Shown here: one piece after another, positions 24,459-25,680 of the stretch
Layout of the letters: every line of letters starts with the position of its first letter
Numbering within the stretch: the stretch's first letter is position 1
Assembly (NCBI GenBank): GCA_016840305.1
Contig: JAEOSP010000736.1
Location: 1-25,680 of the forward strand
Source: Candidatus Hodarchaeota archaeon
Lineage (GTDB): Archaea > Asgardarchaeota > Heimdallarchaeia > Hodarchaeales > Hodarchaeaceae
Direction of reading: 5' to 3'
Length of the DNA stretch: 25,680 nucleotides
The notes under the pieces: generated by a model
Told to the model about the DNA's origin: nothing
Database searches by the model: none
Seen by the model: the letters and a program-made list of their open reading frames with translations, nothing else
Translations under genes and position numbers: made by a program

Positions 24459-24570
24459 TCGTACTATAACCATTGTTAAAGTTGATCGTACCTTTAAGAT
24501 CTTTCATCGTTTCTGATGATACTTTTGCCACTAAATCGTAGACTCCATATACTACATATGGCATGATTGG
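24459..24570 (-). pseudogene. Decayed copy of the neighbouring Lrp/AsnC RAM-domain gene
   Basis: On the minus strand it encodes PYVVYGVYDLVAKVSSETMK, then DLK, and, in a shifted frame, VRSTLTMVIV. The intact gene at 24759 has AYVVYGVYDLVAKVSSDTMK, NLK and VRSTLTMVIV with 12 codons between NLK and VRS. Here 35 of those 36 bases are missing, which shifts the frame, and the N-terminal third is also gone. Confidence 0.8.
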
Positions 24571-24758
24571 GAGAAGATGATGGATCGCTACATAGAACTA
24601 CAAAAGTTTGCTGTTGATTCACCACTTACTCGTGAATTAAGAGATAATGGTAATAAGGAATAAGAACTACTCTGATAGGTAAAAGAAAACCTACTAACGT
24701 TTATCTTGCAGCTTTAAATAAAAATTAGTAATTGAAATTTGTTGAAAGATGGTATCAT

Positions 24759-24998
24759 TTATTTGCTAACAATAACCATTGTCAGAGTCGAACGAACACC
24801 TTTCGCTTGTCGAATCTGATTAATTACCATATCTTTTAAATTTTTCATTGTATCTGAGGAAACCTTGGCGACTAAGTCATACACTCCATATACCACATAT
24901 GCCTCATCGACTTTCAGTTCATCTTGTAAGAACTGGAGAACCCCTTCTTCTTCACCAATTTCACTATTTATCATTACGAATGCTGTTGGTCTACTCAT
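24759..24998 (-). CDS. Stand-alone Lrp/AsnC ligand-binding (RAM) domain protein
   Basis: A 79-residue protein consisting only of the RAM domain, the effector-binding half of Lrp/AsnC regulators, with no DNA-binding helix-turn-helix. Features are the opening strand TAFVMINSEIGEE, the middle EAYVVYGVYDLVAKVSS with the G-x-YDLV motif, and the final strand GVRSTLTMVIV. Length is typical of archaeal stand-alone RAM proteins, which form ring-shaped assemblies and may bind amino acids or modulate full-length Lrp proteins. The start is ATG at 24998. No operon partner is apparent. A decayed duplicate lies about 190 bases downstream. Confidence 0.9.
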   Translation of the reverse strand: MSRPTAFVMINSEIGEEEGVLQFLQDELKVDEAYVVYGVYDLVAKVSSDTMKNLKDMVINQIRQAKGVRSTLTMVIVSK

Positions 24999-25280
24999 GT
25001 ATTTTCGATCCTTAATTTTGAATTCTAGAATATTTAGTTAGTGCTAAATACTGTTTCTTTCACACACACACTCGTTACCAGATGTTATTATAAAATGTTT
25101 GCTCTTAATGCATCAAATCATTCTTTGGGTATTCAATGTTAGAGTTACTTTTCTGCAAAAGCCTATAATAATAAAAAGCTATAATCGATGAGTTTGCTTG
25201 TTTTTCAAATCTTGCTAAATAAGCAACTAGTGAATGGAAAACCAACTATTTTTATCCTCGGTATGATGGAGGCTTTAATT

Positions 25281-25680
25281 ATGTCTGATCTACGCCAGAA
25301 ACTTATGATACCAGAAGAAAATCTAAAAGAAATAAATGATTTCTTATTAAATCCTGAAAATCCGCTAATCAATGACCTAATTCAACTTATTGATAATTAT
25401 GGTGGGGTAGAAGAAATAAACAGCAAAGCTCGAGAAGCGAGTAAGTATGAAAATATAATTACGAAACTCCAAAGGAAGAAACCAGAGTACATCAAAGATT
25501 TAGATTGGCTAGTAGAACAAAGGGATAATCAATCTTTTATTAGTGTTCCTGAGTATCGCAAAAAGATACTTGGCGATCGAGCCTCGTCTATGGATTTTAA
25601 TGATGATTTTGCTGTAACTCTTGAATTATCAGCTTGTCAATATTTCCCCTTCTTGATTGAAGAGGCAAATCTTGCTTTGA
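25281..25680 (+). CDS. Hypothetical protein, unrecognised (cut by window edge)
   Basis: The first 133 residues of a larger protein. ATG at 25281 has GGAGG eight bases ahead, a strong ribosome-binding site for this window. The visible part is hydrophilic and probably helical (MSDLRQKLMIPEENLKEIND; KYENIITKLQRKKPEYIKDL; PEYRKKILGDRASSMDFNDD), ending in a more hydrophobic stretch, LELSACQYFPFLIEEANLAL. There is no signal peptide. I recognise no family. Confidence 0.75.
   Translation, partial: MSDLRQKLMIPEENLKEINDFLLNPENPLINDLIQLIDNYGGVEEINSKAREASKYENIITKLQRKKPEYIKDLDWLVEQRDNQSFISVPEYRKKILGDRASSMDFNDDFAVTLELSACQYFPFLIEEANLAL

Noticed and set aside
1..25680. CRISPR arrays, tRNA and rRNA genes
   Set aside because: No regularly spaced repeats, no tRNA-like T-loop and acceptor pairing and no rRNA-like conserved stretches were noticed; this was by eye, so a degenerate or intron-bearing tRNA could be missed.

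Overview
This is an AT-rich archaeal window, probably from an Asgard-type archaeon, though the lineage is an inference from protein style and not shown by any marker gene. The archaeal signs are TATA-like boxes about 25 bases ahead of likely transcript starts, T-rich terminators, several TTG starts, an archaeal-type ATP sulfurylase with a zinc knuckle, secreted proteins tethered by a C-terminal helix followed by basic residues, and a stand-alone Lrp/AsnC RAM-domain protein. No rRNA, tRNA or CRISPR array was seen.

Layout. (1) 1-4539: a peptide ABC importer, with OppC (cut by the window edge) and OppB on the minus strand and a substrate-binding protein divergent on the plus strand. The binding protein appears circularly permuted, and OppB carries about 350 extra membrane residues. 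(2) 4988-9365: a double-FtsX permease, the 3' remnant of an arylsulfotransferase-like gene, an exported protein with a discoidin-like region, and small ORFs that may be gene remains. (3) 9381-11587: a TauE/SafE anion-exporter gene split by a 1.4 kb element that carries only a decayed tnpB. The element has inverted ends and a 6-base direct repeat, and removing it restores the reading frame. (4) 11875-15331: a PAPS-type sulfotransferase, then a membrane-tethered protein fusing an SCP2-like lipid-binding domain to an arylsulfotransferase propeller. (5) 15.4-18.2 kb: an IS607-type transposon with a serine recombinase and an unusually large TnpB whose RuvC-III aspartate is replaced by histidine. 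(6) 18583-21891: a minus-strand operon of a small RHH-like protein, ATP sulfurylase, an alkaline-phosphatase-superfamily phosphodiesterase and APS kinase. (7) 22304-24998: a second arylsulfotransferase-like protein, an FtsX gene fragment, a decayed Lrp-like copy and an intact one. (8) 25281-end: a gene of unknown family.

Taken together, 9.4-24 kb reads as a sulfation island. The operon makes PAPS from sulfate and ATP, the sulfotransferase can use it inside the cell, and two surface arylsulfotransferases could move sulfate between phenolic or lipid-like esters outside. A broken sulfur-anion exporter lies beside them. Mobile elements and paired remnants of FtsX and arylsulfotransferase genes show the region has been repeatedly duplicated and rearranged.
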